NCBI RefSeq assembly: GCF_005843985.1
Contig: NZ_CP040463.1
Coordinates: 479,001 to 543,000, forward strand
Length of the DNA stretch: 64,000 bases
Direction of reading: 5' to 3'
DNA from: Caminibacter mediatlanticus TB-2
Lineage (GTDB): Bacteria; Campylobacterota; Campylobacteria; Campylobacterales; Nautiliaceae
The notes beneath the pieces were generated by a model. It was not told the DNA's origin. It saw nothing but the letters and a program-made list of their open reading frames with translations, and did no database searches. The translations under genes and the position numbers were made by a program. This document shows positions 46,363 through 54,926 of this stretch, piece after piece. The first letter of the stretch is position 1, and every line of letters starts with the position of its first letter.

Positions 46363-48036
46363 ATGAGAGAAGAGATTAAAAACATAATTAATAATTTTGA
46401 TGTTGAATATGTAGAAGATTATAAATCTTGGGTAAAAGCTAAACTTAAAAACAAAGAGGATTTAATTCCTCTCGTTAAAAAATTAAAAGAAGTTGGAGTT
46501 AAGAGTTGTTCAACAGTTTCTCCAACTGATTTTATTGATGAACGAAGAATAGAAGTAAATTATTTTTTAGAGAGTTTAAATCCAAAAATATCTTCAAAAG
46601 AAAAAGAGAAAGTTAATGTATGGTTAAAGGTTGACTTAGATAGAGATTTAGAAAATTGCGAAATTGACTCAATTACACCAATTATGCCAAGTGCAAATTA
46701 TCACGAACTTGAAGCTTATTCTACATATGGTGTTAAATTTAAAGGTCATCCAAATTTGAGATACTTTTTAATAAGTAGAGATTATTATGGAAAATTTCCT
46801 TTTAGAAAAGATTTTGATTGGCAAGAACATGAAAAACATTTAATTGAAAATGTTAATGCAATTACCGAAGAATTTTTAGAAGAGTTTGAAGAACATGAAA
46901 AAAGTGTTGGTCACGAAGGAAGTAGGACAGTTCTTCATTGGGGACCAACTCATCCAGCAAGTGGACCTATTAGACTTAAAGTATTTACAAATGGTGAAAA
47001 TATTGAAAAAGTTGAACCGGATATCGGATATGTATGGAGAGCATTAGAAAATTTATCTGAGAGAAAAGATTTTATAGGAACAATTGTAGCAGTTGAGAGA
47101 ATATGTTTTATGGATAATCCAAATCCTATGATTTGTTATTCGCAAGCTGTTGAAGAGATAGCAGGTAAAGAAATAACTGAATTTGCAAAATATATGAGAG
47201 TAATATTAGGTGAGACTGGAAGAATAGCATCTCATTTAATTTCAATGGGTGGATTTTTTGGAACTATGGGTCTTCAAACATTTTTAATGTGGTGTTTAGA
47301 TGTTAGAGAATATTTTCTTGATGTATTAGAAGATTACTCAGGAGCAAGAATTGCAACTGCTTGTATAGAACCAGGTGGTGTTAGATATCCACTTAATGAT
47401 TATAAATCTTGGTTTAGTGAAATACAAAAAGCAATTGAAAAATGGGAAAAAACAAAACCTGATATTGAAGATATTTTTTTAAAAAATCCACTAATGACAG
47501 TTAGAGCTAAAAATACAGGAGTATTTAGTTTAGAAGATGTTGAAGAGTATTTCTTAGCAGGACCTGTTGCAAGAGCAAGTGGAGCAAAAATTGATGTAAG
47601 AATTGATGAGCCATATGCAGCTTATGATAAGTTAGAGATTGATTATGTTACTTGTGAAAATGGAGATGCAAGAGATAGACTTTATATTATTTATAAAGAA
47701 ATTAATCAATCAATTGATTTAATTAAACAAGCAATGAAAAAAATTAAAGAAGGTATAGAAGCAGGTGAAATGGATCCTAAAAAAGACCATTTAGTAAAAA
47801 TGCCAAGAAGAATGCCAGAAGGTGAGGCTGTTAGTAGAATAGAATGGGCAAGAGGTGAAATTTTAATGCATTTAGTTACTATGCCAAAATCTACCTCACC
47901 TTATAGATTAAAAATAAAAGCACCAAGCGTTAATCACACAATGATGTTAGAAAAACTTTTACCAGGACATACCCTTTCAGATATTCCATTACTATATGGA
48001 AGTATGCATATCTGTCAGGGTGACTTGGATAGATAA
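46363..48036 (+). CDS. nuoCD: Fused complex I subunit NuoCD with unusual active-site residues
   Basis: 557 residues. The NuoC part (about 1-165) has YGVKFKGHPNLRYFLISRDY and FPFRKDF. The NuoD part starts at HWGPTHPASGP (H197). The expected quinone-binding His, four residues after the HPA histidine, is absent (HPASGP instead of HPATHG). VERICFMD (C248, D251) and the C-terminus MHICQGDLDR (C551, D554) place cysteines where [NiFe]-hydrogenase large subunits have the first Cys of each CxxC pair. Normal NuoD has none there. Fusion of C and D also occurs in E. coli Nuo and in HycE. ATG at 46363 with AAGGA six bases upstream is preferred over 46357. Confidence 0.9.
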   Translation: MREEIKNIINNFDVEYVEDYKSWVKAKLKNKEDLIPLVKKLKEVGVKSCSTVSPTDFIDERRIEVNYFLESLNPKISSKEKEKVNVWLKVDLDRDLENCEIDSITPIMPSANYHELEAYSTYGVKFKGHPNLRYFLISRDYYGKFPFRKDFDWQEHEKHLIENVNAITEEFLEEFEEHEKSVGHEGSRTVLHWGPTHPASGPIRLKVFTNGENIEKVEPDIGYVWRALENLSERKDFIGTIVAVERICFMDNPNPMICYSQAVEEIAGKEITEFAKYMRVILGETGRIASHLISMGGFFGTMGLQTFLMWCLDVREYFLDVLEDYSGARIATACIEPGGVRYPLNDYKSWFSEIQKAIEKWEKTKPDIEDIFLKNPLMTVRAKNTGVFSLEDVEEYFLAGPVARASGAKIDVRIDEPYAAYDKLEIDYVTCENGDARDRLYIIYKEINQSIDLIKQAMKKIKEGIEAGEMDPKKDHLVKMPRRMPEGEAVSRIEWARGEILMHLVTMPKSTSPYRLKIKAPSVNHTMMLEKLLPGHTLSDIPLLYGSMHICQGDLDR

Positions 48037-48045
48037 GGAGGAAAA

Positions 48046-49017
48046 ATGAATATTAGTGAAATGCTTTTTTATATTTTAGTTTTTCCAGGTCTTTTATTCT
48101 TACTTGCATGGACTTTTTTTGTGTTTTATTTTTCAAGAAAAACTCTTGCATACATTCATAAAAGGGTAGGACCTTATTTTAATGGGCCTGGTGGTAGTTT
48201 GCAAACAATATGGGATGTTTTTAAATTGTTAACAAAAGAATCAATTACTCCAAAAAGTGCTGATCCATATTTATTTAATATTATCCCAATTATTACTCCT
48301 CTTGTAGCAGCACTTCCTGTTATATTAATTCCATGGACACCACTTATTAATCATGGGCATGCAATTTTAGATACAGATTATGGAGTACTTGGACTTGTTG
48401 TATTAATTGGAGTTGAGCCATTTTTATTATTTCTTACAGGATTTGGAAGTAATAATAAATATTCTTTTCTTGGTGGTATGAGGATACTTGCTCAAATGAT
48501 TTCAATGGAAGCACCATTTTTCTTAGCTGCTTTATCACCTGCGCTTTTATTTGGGACTATGAATTTATATGAAATAATGCATTCAAATACATGGCTTACT
48601 ACGTTAATTTTACTTCCAGGAGCAATTATTTATATTATTGCAATGCTTGGTATTTTAGAGCAACCACCTTTTCATATTCCAGATGCAGAACAAGAAATTG
48701 TTTATGGATTTTATACAGAATATGCTGGAACAAACTATACACTACTTAAATTTGCGGAATTTACAGAAATTTTAGTTGTATCAGCATCAGCTGTTGTACT
48801 TTTTTTTGGTGGATATAGGGGATTGTTTTTTGATAGTTTTATTTGGTTATTTATAAAAATAGCACTTCTTGCAGTTGTAATGGTTGCTATTAGAGCATCT
48901 AATCCAAGACTAAGACTTGATCAAATGCTTAAATTCTGTTGGAGCTATTTAGCACCAATGGCAGTATTGAATTTAGTTTGGGTTACATTTGCAAGAATTT
49001 ATATATTAGGAGCATAG
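48046..49017 (+). CDS. nuoH: Complex I subunit NuoH
   Basis: Eight-helix membrane subunit of 323 residues that joins the quinone cavity to the proton channels. Typical segments are KRVGPYFNGPGGSLQTIWDV then FKLLTKE near 45, IPDAEQEIVYGFYTEYAGTN near 208, and KFAEFTEI. The acidic residues of the E-channel are present. The ATG follows AAGGAGG, nine bases after nuoCD. It is two bases from nuoI. Confidence 0.95.
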   Translation: MNISEMLFYILVFPGLLFLLAWTFFVFYFSRKTLAYIHKRVGPYFNGPGGSLQTIWDVFKLLTKESITPKSADPYLFNIIPIITPLVAALPVILIPWTPLINHGHAILDTDYGVLGLVVLIGVEPFLLFLTGFGSNNKYSFLGGMRILAQMISMEAPFFLAALSPALLFGTMNLYEIMHSNTWLTTLILLPGAIIYIIAMLGILEQPPFHIPDAEQEIVYGFYTEYAGTNYTLLKFAEFTEILVVSASAVVLFFGGYRGLFFDSFIWLFIKIALLAVVMVAIRASNPRLRLDQMLKFCWSYLAPMAVLNLVWVTFARIYILGA

Positions 49018-49018
49018 A

Positions 49019-49525
49019 ATGATTTTTGAAATTGGTGAAAAAATATTTAGAGTTATGAAGGCTTTTAGGGAGCCAAGAATTGCAACAAAAGATATTGTAA
49101 AAGAACCAGCTCATAAATCTCCAATTTTTAGAGGGAGACATGTTGTAAAATATGAAATTTGTACAGGATGTGATGCGTGTAATAAAATTTGTCCTGTTGA
49201 TGCTATAAAAATGAAACCACTTCCAATTAAAAGACCAAATAAAGTTCCAGAAGTAAACTTAGCAATTTGTATTTTTTGTGGATTATGTGAAGATGTTTGT
49301 CCTACAAAGCCAGAAAAAGCAATAAAACTTGCAGGTGGTGATATTGAAATGATAACAGATGGAACAAATAATGCGTTAGATAATTTTTGGGTTAGAGTTG
49401 AGATCCCTCAGGAGTGGATTGAGAAAAAGAAAAAAGAAGAAGAGGAAAAAGCTGCAAAAAGAAAAGCAAAACAAGAAGCTCTATTAAAAGGTGCAGCTAA
49501 CACAATGGGAAAGGATGAAAAATGA
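49019..49525 (+). CDS. nuoI: Complex I subunit NuoI (two 4Fe-4S clusters)
   Basis: A 168-residue ferredoxin-like subunit with two 4Fe-4S motifs: CTGCDACNKICPVD near residue 48 and CIFCGLCEDVCPTKPEKAI near 87. It passes electrons to N2 in NuoB. The C-terminal 40 residues are highly charged (Lys/Glu-rich) and longer than in short homologues. No nuoE, nuoF or nuoG is present beside it, so NuoI may face a donor other than the NADH module. It overlaps nuoJ as ATGA. Confidence 0.94.
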   Translation: MIFEIGEKIFRVMKAFREPRIATKDIVKEPAHKSPIFRGRHVVKYEICTGCDACNKICPVDAIKMKPLPIKRPNKVPEVNLAICIFCGLCEDVCPTKPEKAIKLAGGDIEMITDGTNNALDNFWVRVEIPQEWIEKKKKEEEEKAAKRKAKQEALLKGAANTMGKDEK

Positions 49526-49989
49526 GCGTTTTAATATTAGTTATAGCAATCATTTTAGCTGTTATGAGTTTAACTCAAAAAAATACAGTTGGGGCTGTAA
49601 TTGCATTTGTGATGATGATGTTTTTACTTGGAATTTATTACATTTTCTTAGGTGAGAAGCTTCTTGGATTGTTTCAAATATTTGTTTATACTGGTGGAAT
49701 AGTAGTTTTAACTCTTTTTGGTGTTACAGTTATTGGGGCTAAATTCCCAGAGTTTAAAATTAGACCTTGGGCAATATCAATTGTGACAGTAATTTTAATA
49801 GGACTTATGATTATTCCATTTTTACTTCCAGAAATACCATATGTTGGAAAAATGATACCACTTAAAGAGCAAGTAAAAATATTTACTGATTTTTATGGTG
49901 AAATAGCGATTTTTATGAGTGTGGTAGCTGCGAGTATTCTTTATGGAAGTATTAGAATGCTACATACTCTAAAACATGGAAAGGAATAA
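49522..49989 (+). CDS. nuoJ: Complex I subunit NuoJ
   Basis: A 155-residue membrane subunit with five hydrophobic helices. The third helix region, FQIFVYTGGIVVLTLFGVTV near residue 52, is the conserved NuoJ signature that holds the pi-bulge. It is coupled to nuoI by ATGA and followed after two bases by nuoK, as in other nuo operons. Confidence 0.92.
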   Translation: MSVLILVIAIILAVMSLTQKNTVGAVIAFVMMMFLLGIYYIFLGEKLLGLFQIFVYTGGIVVLTLFGVTVIGAKFPEFKIRPWAISIVTVILIGLMIIPFLLPEIPYVGKMIPLKEQVKIFTDFYGEIAIFMSVVAASILYGSIRMLHTLKHGKE

Positions 49990-49991
49990 AA

Positions 49992-50300
49992 ATGGTACAT
50001 TTTTATATAGATGCGATTGCTGCAATTATCCTTTTTGGAGTAGGGCTTTATGGTGTTACAAGTAAAAGTGATTTTTTAAAAATATTTTTTTCACTTGAAA
50101 TGCTTTTAAATGCTGTAATTTTAATTCTTGCAAGTGCAGCATATAATTTTGGTTTAACAAAAGGTTTAGCTATTGCTTATGTAATTATTGTAATAGCTAC
50201 TCTTGAAGCAGCGGCAGGTGTTTTAATCTTTATCTTAGCAAATAGGATTACTGGGGAAATTATTCCAGATAATTTAGATAAGGCGGTGGAAGATGAATAA
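49992..50300 (+). CDS. nuoK: Complex I subunit NuoK
   Basis: A 102-residue three-helix subunit. FFSLEMLLNAVILILAS (residues 30-46) contains the conserved membrane Glu, and a second Glu lies in IATLEAAAGVLIFILA near 69. Both belong to the proton pathway. Its last codons overlap nuoL by 8 bp. Confidence 0.94.
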   Translation: MVHFYIDAIAAIILFGVGLYGVTSKSDFLKIFFSLEMLLNAVILILASAAYNFGLTKGLAIAYVIIVIATLEAAAGVLIFILANRITGEIIPDNLDKAVEDE

Positions 50301-52143
50301 TGCAGTATTAACATTATTAATTGCGCCATATATTGGAGCGGCGCTTGCATATTTATTTGGAAAAGCAAAAAAAGAACTTGCTTTTTGGGTAGCTGAAATT
50401 ATAGGATTTATTTTATTTATTGCAAGTGTTGTTTTATTTTTAAAGTATTCAAACACACCAATAGATATTGATTATACTTGGATTGCATTTGGTGATATAA
50501 AAATTCCATTTGGGATTTATATAGATCATCTCTCAATTGTAATGTTGCTTGTTGCAACTGGTCTTGGATTTTTAGATATTCATTTTGCTCATGATTATAT
50601 GGGAGAAGACCCAGATACTCCAAGATACTATGCAAAAGTATTATTCTTTATTGGAGGAATGATTTTACTTGTAATTACAAAAGATTTAATTGGTGCATTT
50701 ATTGGTTGGGAGTTTATGGGGCTTGCCAGTTATTTATTAATTAGCTTTTGGTATTTTAAAAACTCAGCAGCAAATGCAGGAATGCAAGCTTTTCTTTATA
50801 CAAGATTTGGTGATATTTTTTTACTTGCAGCAATTGCCTTGCTTTATTACTATGCAGGTACTGTAAATTTAGTAGAACTTAATGAGATGGCAAATAATGG
50901 AGAGCTTAATAAAACATTAGCATTAGTAGTAGCATTATTTATTTTTATGGGTGCGATTGGAAAATCTGGACAATTTCCATTATATCCTTGGCTTATGAAT
51001 GCAATGGAAGGTCCAACTACTGTTTCAGCTTTAATTCATGGTGCTACTATGGTTAATAGTGGTATTTATATTGTAGCAAGATTATTTGACTTTTTCTCAT
51101 ATACAGAAGCTTTATATGTAGTAGCAAATGTAGCTGCCCTTAGTGCATTTATTGGTGCTACATCAGCTCTTGTTCAAAAAGAGATTAAAAAAATCTTAGC
51201 ATATTCAACAATGTCACACTTATCAATTGCATTTGTAGGACTTGGTGTTGGAAGTTTAGCTGCTGGAATGCTTCATTTAGTAAATCATGCTATTTTTAAA
51301 GCTTTACTATTTTTAAGTGCAGGAGCAGTAATTTACATTGCACATCATACAAAAGACGCATGGAAACTTGGAGGTTTAATTAAAACAGCTCCATTTGTAG
51401 CTTTATTTATGGCTATGGGTTCACTAAGTCTTGCAGGTGTCCCACCATTTAGTGGATTTTTCTCAAAAGAGATGGTAGTTGCTGCTGCTTGGGAGTGGGG
51501 TAATGGATTTACAAAAACATTTGTAACAATAGCAGCACTATTATCAATTGCATACATAACAAGACTCTGGATATTAATTTTCCTTGGTGAGCCAAGAAAT
51601 GAAGAATTAAAAGGTAGTGTACACAAACCAAGTAATTTATGGATTAGACTACCTCTTGGAATTTTGGCATTTGTTACATTATTTATTTCTATTTGGCAAA
51701 GTGATATAGTCCATTATATTGTTGGAAAAGAAGTAGTAGAGCCTCATGTAGCTGGGCTTAGTGCATTTATGTTAACAGGAATGTTAATAATTTTTGCAAT
51801 AGTAGTTGGACTTTATTTAAAAGGTTTAAAACTACTTTATAAATTAGTTTCACATCATTTTGTACAAACAATTCATCATATTTTATTTAATGGATATTAT
51901 GTAGAAGCGATGATTACTTGGATATCTAAAAATATAATAGTAAATTCTCTTGCAAAAGCACTTAGATGGTTTGATACTTATGTAATTGATTATATCGTTA
52001 ATAAAACTGTTGATGCTACAAGACTTGTTTATGTTGGATTTAGAGCGGGTCATAGTGGAAAAATTGGTACATATATGGGACAATTTGTACTTGGTGTTGC
52101 AATAATAGTTATTGCTATTTTAATAATAGTAAAGGGGCTGTAA
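50293..52143 (+). CDS. nuoL: Complex I antiporter-like subunit NuoL
   Basis: 616 residues, the largest membrane subunit. It has the Mrp-antiporter core, with FIGWEFMGLASYLLI near 136 (key Glu), GKSGQFPLYPWLMNAMEGPT near 220 (key Lys) and KKILAYSTMSHLS near 299. FSGFFSKEMVV follows. The C-terminal lateral helix and last transmembrane helix (about 515-616) are present, so the coupling arm is complete. The gene starts inside nuoK and ends directly before nuoM. Confidence 0.95.
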   Translation: MNNAVLTLLIAPYIGAALAYLFGKAKKELAFWVAEIIGFILFIASVVLFLKYSNTPIDIDYTWIAFGDIKIPFGIYIDHLSIVMLLVATGLGFLDIHFAHDYMGEDPDTPRYYAKVLFFIGGMILLVITKDLIGAFIGWEFMGLASYLLISFWYFKNSAANAGMQAFLYTRFGDIFLLAAIALLYYYAGTVNLVELNEMANNGELNKTLALVVALFIFMGAIGKSGQFPLYPWLMNAMEGPTTVSALIHGATMVNSGIYIVARLFDFFSYTEALYVVANVAALSAFIGATSALVQKEIKKILAYSTMSHLSIAFVGLGVGSLAAGMLHLVNHAIFKALLFLSAGAVIYIAHHTKDAWKLGGLIKTAPFVALFMAMGSLSLAGVPPFSGFFSKEMVVAAAWEWGNGFTKTFVTIAALLSIAYITRLWILIFLGEPRNEELKGSVHKPSNLWIRLPLGILAFVTLFISIWQSDIVHYIVGKEVVEPHVAGLSAFMLTGMLIIFAIVVGLYLKGLKLLYKLVSHHFVQTIHHILFNGYYVEAMITWISKNIIVNSLAKALRWFDTYVIDYIVNKTVDATRLVYVGFRAGHSGKIGTYMGQFVLGVAIIVIAILIIVKGL

Positions 52144-53571
52144 ATGTTAGCGATGTATCTTATATTTTTACCGATTTTTGCATCGGCTCTTGTTTATTTT
52201 ATAACAAAAAATAATGAAAGCTTTGCAAAATATATTGCACTTGGTTGGTTTATTGTTTTATTTATTATTTCAATTAGTTGGCTAAAAGTTTTACCTGATA
52301 GTGGATTTTTGTTTTTAGGCAATTTTTTAAGCGTACCTCAATTTGGTTTTGAGCTTACTTTACAAATTGATGCATTAAGTGTAGCAATGCTTATTTTAAC
52401 TGCTGCACTTTTAATTTTAGTGGTATTTACCTCTTGGAATGAGAAAAAACAAGCAGCATATTTTAGTTTATTGATTTTATTTAGTGGACCAATTTTTGGT
52501 GTATTCATGACAACTAATGTTTTATGGTTTTTTATGTTTTGGGAATTAACACTTGTACCTATGCTATTTTTGATTGGTATTTGGGGAGCTGAAAATAGAA
52601 TTTATGCAGCAATTAAGTTTTTTATTTATACGCATGTTTTTGCAATGTTTATGTTTGTTGGATTTTATCTACTTTTTAAACAAACAGGTTATTGGGATTT
52701 TACATTAATTAAAGAAGTAGCACTTGCTACACCTGCTCTTATTTGGTGGTTAATGTTTTTAGGTTTTGCAGCAAAATTACCACTATTTCCATTTCATACA
52801 TGGCTTCCTGATGCACACGTTCAAGCCCCAAGTAGTATTTCAGTAATTCTTGCAGGAATTTTATTAAAAATGGGTGCATATGGACTTATAAGATTTACAG
52901 TAGAGCTAATGCCTGTAACTACTTTGCAATTTGCAAAATGGATGTTATTTTTAGGTCTTGCGACAACACTTTATGCAGGATTTTTAGCAATTTATGAAAG
53001 ACATATTAAAAAAATGGTTGCATATTCATCAATTTCTCATATGGGATTAGTGGTTGTAGCGATTTCTACAATGACTTATGATGGGCTTAGCGCAGCACTT
53101 TATGAAATGATAGGACATGCACTTGTGATTTCACCACTTTTCTTAATTGCTGGATGGCTGCATCATAAAACTCATACTTGGTATATGGATGAGATGGGTG
53201 GTATTATGAAAAAAGCACCATATGTTAGTGCTATATTTATCTTAGCAGGTATGGCAGCTCTTGGCCTTCCAGGTACTATGGGATTTGTAGGTGAATTGAC
53301 TATTATTATTTCAGCTGTTAAAGCATATGGTTGGTGGGTTGCTGTGATTGCACTTGCTGGTATGATTAGTGCTGGTTATATTATTTGGGCAATTAGAAGA
53401 AGTATTCATGGTGAAATGTCACCTGTTGTTGCAAAAGCAGATTTTAGTATGAGTTTAGCTGAGAAATTTGCACTTGGTGTATATGCTATTTTAATTGTAT
53501 ATTTTGGTGTAAATCCACAACCAATTTTTGATATAGCAAATAAAGCATTTAGCTTCTTTGGAGGGATGTGA
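52144..53571 (+). CDS. nuoM: Complex I antiporter-like subunit NuoM
   Basis: 475 residues with about 14 helices. WFFMFWELTLVPMLFLIGIW near 126 holds the conserved Glu. AAKLPLFPFHTWLPDAHVQA near 212 holds the pumping Lys. KKMVAYSSISHMGLV near 290 is also standard. The start codon follows the nuoL stop immediately. The stop TGA shares one base with the nuoN ATG. Confidence 0.95.
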   Translation: MLAMYLIFLPIFASALVYFITKNNESFAKYIALGWFIVLFIISISWLKVLPDSGFLFLGNFLSVPQFGFELTLQIDALSVAMLILTAALLILVVFTSWNEKKQAAYFSLLILFSGPIFGVFMTTNVLWFFMFWELTLVPMLFLIGIWGAENRIYAAIKFFIYTHVFAMFMFVGFYLLFKQTGYWDFTLIKEVALATPALIWWLMFLGFAAKLPLFPFHTWLPDAHVQAPSSISVILAGILLKMGAYGLIRFTVELMPVTTLQFAKWMLFLGLATTLYAGFLAIYERHIKKMVAYSSISHMGLVVVAISTMTYDGLSAALYEMIGHALVISPLFLIAGWLHHKTHTWYMDEMGGIMKKAPYVSAIFILAGMAALGLPGTMGFVGELTIIISAVKAYGWWVAVIALAGMISAGYIIWAIRRSIHGEMSPVVAKADFSMSLAEKFALGVYAILIVYFGVNPQPIFDIANKAFSFFGGM

Positions 53572-54899
53572 TGAGTTTTATAATATTAATAGCAGCAGGA
53601 CTTATAGTACCAATTTTTTATAGAAGTAATATTGTTATTGCAAAATTAATTGCAGTAATTGCTTTTTTACTTTCTGCTTATTTTATTTATGTTGGAAATA
53701 GTCTAAATTCTATTTTTCCATTTTTTGCTGTAGATAAAGCTACAATGATTATGGAGTTTGTGCTTTTAGCAACACTTGCGGCAGTTACATTAGCGTTAAC
53801 TGGTTTTGAGAGGCCATTAATAGCGCAAATGTTATTTTTAGCTGGTGCATCTCTTGCATTTGTTGAGACAAACAACTTCTTTTTATATATAGTTTTATTT
53901 GAAGTAATTGCAATTATTTCTTATATCTTAGTTGCAAATATTAGAAACTTTTATAATGCTGAGGGTGCTATAAAAGCATTTATTGCAGGGGCTGTTGCGA
54001 GTGGTGTAATTTTACTTGGATTTGCACTATATAGCTTTGTTACAGATAGTTTTATCTATTCAGAAATGAATGTTGGAGGAAAATATACATTAATTGCAGT
54101 TGCAATTATGCTTGCTGGGATTTTTTATAAATTAACAGTAGTGCCAATGCATGGATGGGCAGCTGATGCATATTCACAAGTAAATCATGCAGCAGCAGCA
54201 ATATTAAGTGGTGTTATTAAAAGTGTTGTTTTATTTGCTACTTTTAAAGCATTTTATAAATTTTTTGTAGAATATCCTACTGCTACTATTTTAATTTTTA
54301 GTTTCTTTGCAATTATAACTATGACACTTGCAAACTTTATGGCATTATGGCAAAAAAGAATTTCAAAAATCCTTGCATATTCTTCTATTGCTCATAGTGG
54401 ATATGCACTAATTCCTTTTGCAGCAGCTGCAAGTGCATATTCATATGCTGGTGTTTTATATTATGCTGTTGCATATATATTTATGCAAACAAGTGTATTC
54501 TTAATTTTAAATGACCTTAGACGCGAACTTGGGGTAAAATATCTTGAAGATATAAAAGGACTTTATAAAAAAGCACCTCTTCATTCATTATTATTTACAA
54601 TCCAAATTTTTTCACTTGCAGGGATACCTTTACTTGCTGGATTTTTAAGTAAAGCAGTTGCTTTTTATGCAGGAATTGATGTAGGACTTTGGCCGATAGT
54701 GTTAGTAGCTTTACTTAATTCAGCACTTGCAGTTGGATATTATGTTTGGATAATTAAACATATTTATTTTGACGAACCAAAAAGTAGTGAAACTATTTCA
54801 ATGTCTTTTGGTAGTTTGCTTGGACAATTAATCTTGCTTGCAGGTACAATCTATTTTGGAATTATCGCAACTGATATTATTAGTGCAACAACGATGTAA
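53571..54899 (+). CDS. nuoN: Complex I antiporter-like subunit NuoN
   Basis: 442 residues with 12-14 helices. FLYIVLFEVIAIISYILVAN near 102 (Glu), KLTVVPMHGWAADAYSQVNH near 186 (Lys) and KILAYSSIAHSGYAL near 264 are the antiporter-family landmarks. I prefer the ATG at 53571 (overlapping the nuoM stop, GAGGGA upstream) to the GTG at 53568. It is the last nuo gene and is followed by pflA. Confidence 0.94.
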   Translation: MSFIILIAAGLIVPIFYRSNIVIAKLIAVIAFLLSAYFIYVGNSLNSIFPFFAVDKATMIMEFVLLATLAAVTLALTGFERPLIAQMLFLAGASLAFVETNNFFLYIVLFEVIAIISYILVANIRNFYNAEGAIKAFIAGAVASGVILLGFALYSFVTDSFIYSEMNVGGKYTLIAVAIMLAGIFYKLTVVPMHGWAADAYSQVNHAAAAILSGVIKSVVLFATFKAFYKFFVEYPTATILIFSFFAIITMTLANFMALWQKRISKILAYSSIAHSGYALIPFAAAASAYSYAGVLYYAVAYIFMQTSVFLILNDLRRELGVKYLEDIKGLYKKAPLHSLLFTIQIFSLAGIPLLAGFLSKAVAFYAGIDVGLWPIVLVALLNSALAVGYYVWIIKHIYFDEPKSSETISMSFGSLLGQLILLAGTIYFGIIATDIISATTM

Positions 54900-54900
54900 T

Positions 54901-54919
54901 TTTGATATAATTTATCAAA
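54901..54919 (+). promoter_or_regulatory. Palindrome with embedded -10 between nuoN and pflA
   Basis: TTTGATA (54901-54907) and TATCAAA (54913-54919) form a perfect 7-bp dyad with a 5-base centre, and TATAAT lies at 54906-54911. It fills most of the 27-bp gap. It could be the pflA promoter with an operator, or a weak A/T-rich stop for nuo transcripts. Confidence 0.4.
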
Positions 54920-54926
54920 AAGGTTT

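Noticed and set aside
46363-48036. NuoCD as a working [NiFe] hydrogenase subunit
   Set aside because: Only one cysteine of each CxxC pair is present, and the operon contains a full set of complex I membrane subunits; a Ni-Fe site needs four cysteines.
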